DNA from: Armatimonadota bacterium
Lineage (GTDB): Bacteria; Sysuimicrobiota; Sysuimicrobiia; Sysuimicrobiales; Kaftiobacteriaceae
Assembly: GCA_020028535.1 (NCBI GenBank)
Contig: JAIBHM010000115.1
Span: forward strand, 1-5,920
Direction: 5' to 3'
Length of the DNA: 5,920 nt
Position numbers and translations under genes: made by a program. Of the stretch, positions 5,137 to 5,920 are shown piece by piece (within the stretch, counting starts at the first letter, position 1; every line of letters begins with the position of its first letter). Under the pieces are notes generated by a model, which worked only from the letters and a program-made list of their open reading frames with translations, was not told the origin of the DNA and made no database searches.

Positions 5137-5920
5137 CAGTTGACCTCGACCTTCGGCTCCGCCACCAGCGCCTTGAAGTTGAATACGCGCAGATACAGCA
5201 CCGAGACGGCGATCCCGATCACCACGAGCACCGCAGCCATCGCGGCGCCCAACGCGAACTGCACATTCCCAAAATAGTTGGAGAGGGCCAGCTGGTACGC
5301 GTGCAGCGCCCACACCGTCGTGGTATAGAAGCCCGGTCCCCCCTGTGTGAGCAGCAGGATGTACTCGAATGACGTCAACAGTGACAGGGTCTGATACGCC
5401 GTGACGAAGAGGATCGGCCACCGCAGCATCGGCAGCACCACCCGGCGCACGGTCTGCGTGGTCGTGGCCCCGTCCACCGCGGCTGCATAAAACAGGTCCT
5501 GCGGGATTGAGCGGATCGCGGAGGTGAAGATGAGCATGCCGAACGACGCGCCGACCAGACCGTTCGCCAGGATGATCACCGACCAGGGTTCCGCGGTGAT
5601 CCAGTTGCGCGAGACGCCGAGGACGTTGCTCACGAGGCCAAAGGGCGCCTCGCGGGTGAGGCCGTGCCAGATCAGGACGTAGGCGACTGGAGGAAGGATC
5701 CGCGGTAACAGCCAGAGGGCGCGGATTTGATTGCCGAAGCGCGCCGGAATCGACGTACTCAGGAGGGCCAGCGCGAGGCCTATCCCGACGTTGAACAGCA
5801 GGGTGAGCACGACATACCGCCCTGTATTCAGGAAGATCTTGCCGATGAAAGGATCGCCAAGCAGCTCGCGATAATTCTGCACCCCCACCCACTTCGGCTG
5901 CCGGAACGTCACCGTGGAAA
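5136..5920 (-). CDS. ABC importer permease, MalF/UgpA type (5' end beyond window)
   Basis: The reading frame is open to the window edge. The visible part starts with the region just after the first membrane helix of this family, around VGVQNY, so about 30-50 N-terminal residues and the true start are missing. The GTG at 5912 is unlikely to be the start because it would remove helix 1. Counting from that GTG, about five membrane segments follow. The EAA loop lies at 142-161 (AAAVDGA...VVLP), with Tyr142 where the conserved glutamate normally sits. TQGGPG (about residues 190-195), a motif common in sugar and glycerol-3-phosphate permeases, is present. The stop overlaps the next permease by one base (TGATG), consistent with stoichiometric coupled translation. 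It corresponds to UgpA by gene order. The operon promoter and probably the solute-binding protein gene lie further upstream. Confidence 0.9.
   Translation of the reverse strand, partial: STVTFRQPKWVGVQNYRELLGDPFIGKIFLNTGRYVVLTLLFNVGIGLALALLSTSIPARFGNQIRALWLLPRILPPVAYVLIWHGLTREAPFGLVSNVLGVSRNWITAEPWSVIILANGLVGASFGMLIFTSAIRSIPQDLFYAAAVDGATTTQTVRRVVLPMLRWPILFVTAYQTLSLLTSFEYILLLTQGGPGFYTTTVWALHAYQLALSNYFGNVQFALGAAMAAVLVVIGIAVSVLYLRVFNFKALVAEPKVEVN

Noticed and set aside
5137..5892. Upstream in-frame extension of the MalG-type permease to 526 residues
   Set aside because: It overlaps the MalF-type permease in another frame and lacks membrane-protein character. The TGATG junction with a ribosome binding site gives a natural start at 5136.
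5910..5912. GTG as the start of the MalF-type permease
   Set aside because: Family members have an N-terminal membrane helix before the VGxxNY segment, and the frame stays open to the window edge, so the gene is taken as truncated.

Overview
The window is a G+C-rich bacterial segment. It is almost wholly occupied by one head-to-tail gene cluster on the minus strand, transcribed from high to low coordinates. Recognisable Shine-Dalgarno sequences, ATG/GTG starts and dense coding point to an ordinary bacterial chromosome. The sequence alone does not fix a phylum. I see no transposase, integrase, tRNA, rRNA or CRISPR array.

In transcription order the cluster reads: a MalF/UgpA-type permease (5' end outside the window), a MalG/UgpE-type permease, a MalK/UgpC-type ATPase, a divergent glycerophosphodiester phosphodiesterase (GDPD) family protein, a canonical GDPD, a tartronate-semialdehyde reductase-like dehydrogenase (GarR type), and a small unnamed membrane protein. 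Most junctions are ATGA or TGATG overlaps. The exceptions are a longer overlap between the two GDPD genes and a 32-nt gap before the dehydrogenase. One polycistronic message with translational coupling is therefore likely. Its promoter and probably its solute-binding protein lie beyond position 5920.

The order permease-permease-ATPase-GDPD matches the E. coli ugpBAECQ operon minus ugpB. The inferred role is uptake of glycerol-3-phosphate or intact glycerophosphodiesters, followed by cytoplasmic cleavage by two non-identical GDPDs. The dehydrogenase may process a three-carbon aldehyde or hydroxyacid, but its link to the pathway is inference only. Sugar uptake remains possible, because these permeases and ATPases are shared with sugar importers.

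Positions 1-180, downstream of the last gene, hold no convincing gene. They do hold two imperfect hairpins, at 59-90 and 126-167. The first has a GTAA (GNRA-type) loop and G-T wobbles that favour plus-strand RNA. The second has a wobble that favours minus-strand RNA, which would be the operon's 3' end. The most interesting observations are the tandem divergent/canonical GDPD pair, the apparent joint loss of the conserved EAA-loop glutamates and their ATPase arginine partner, and the structured trailer.
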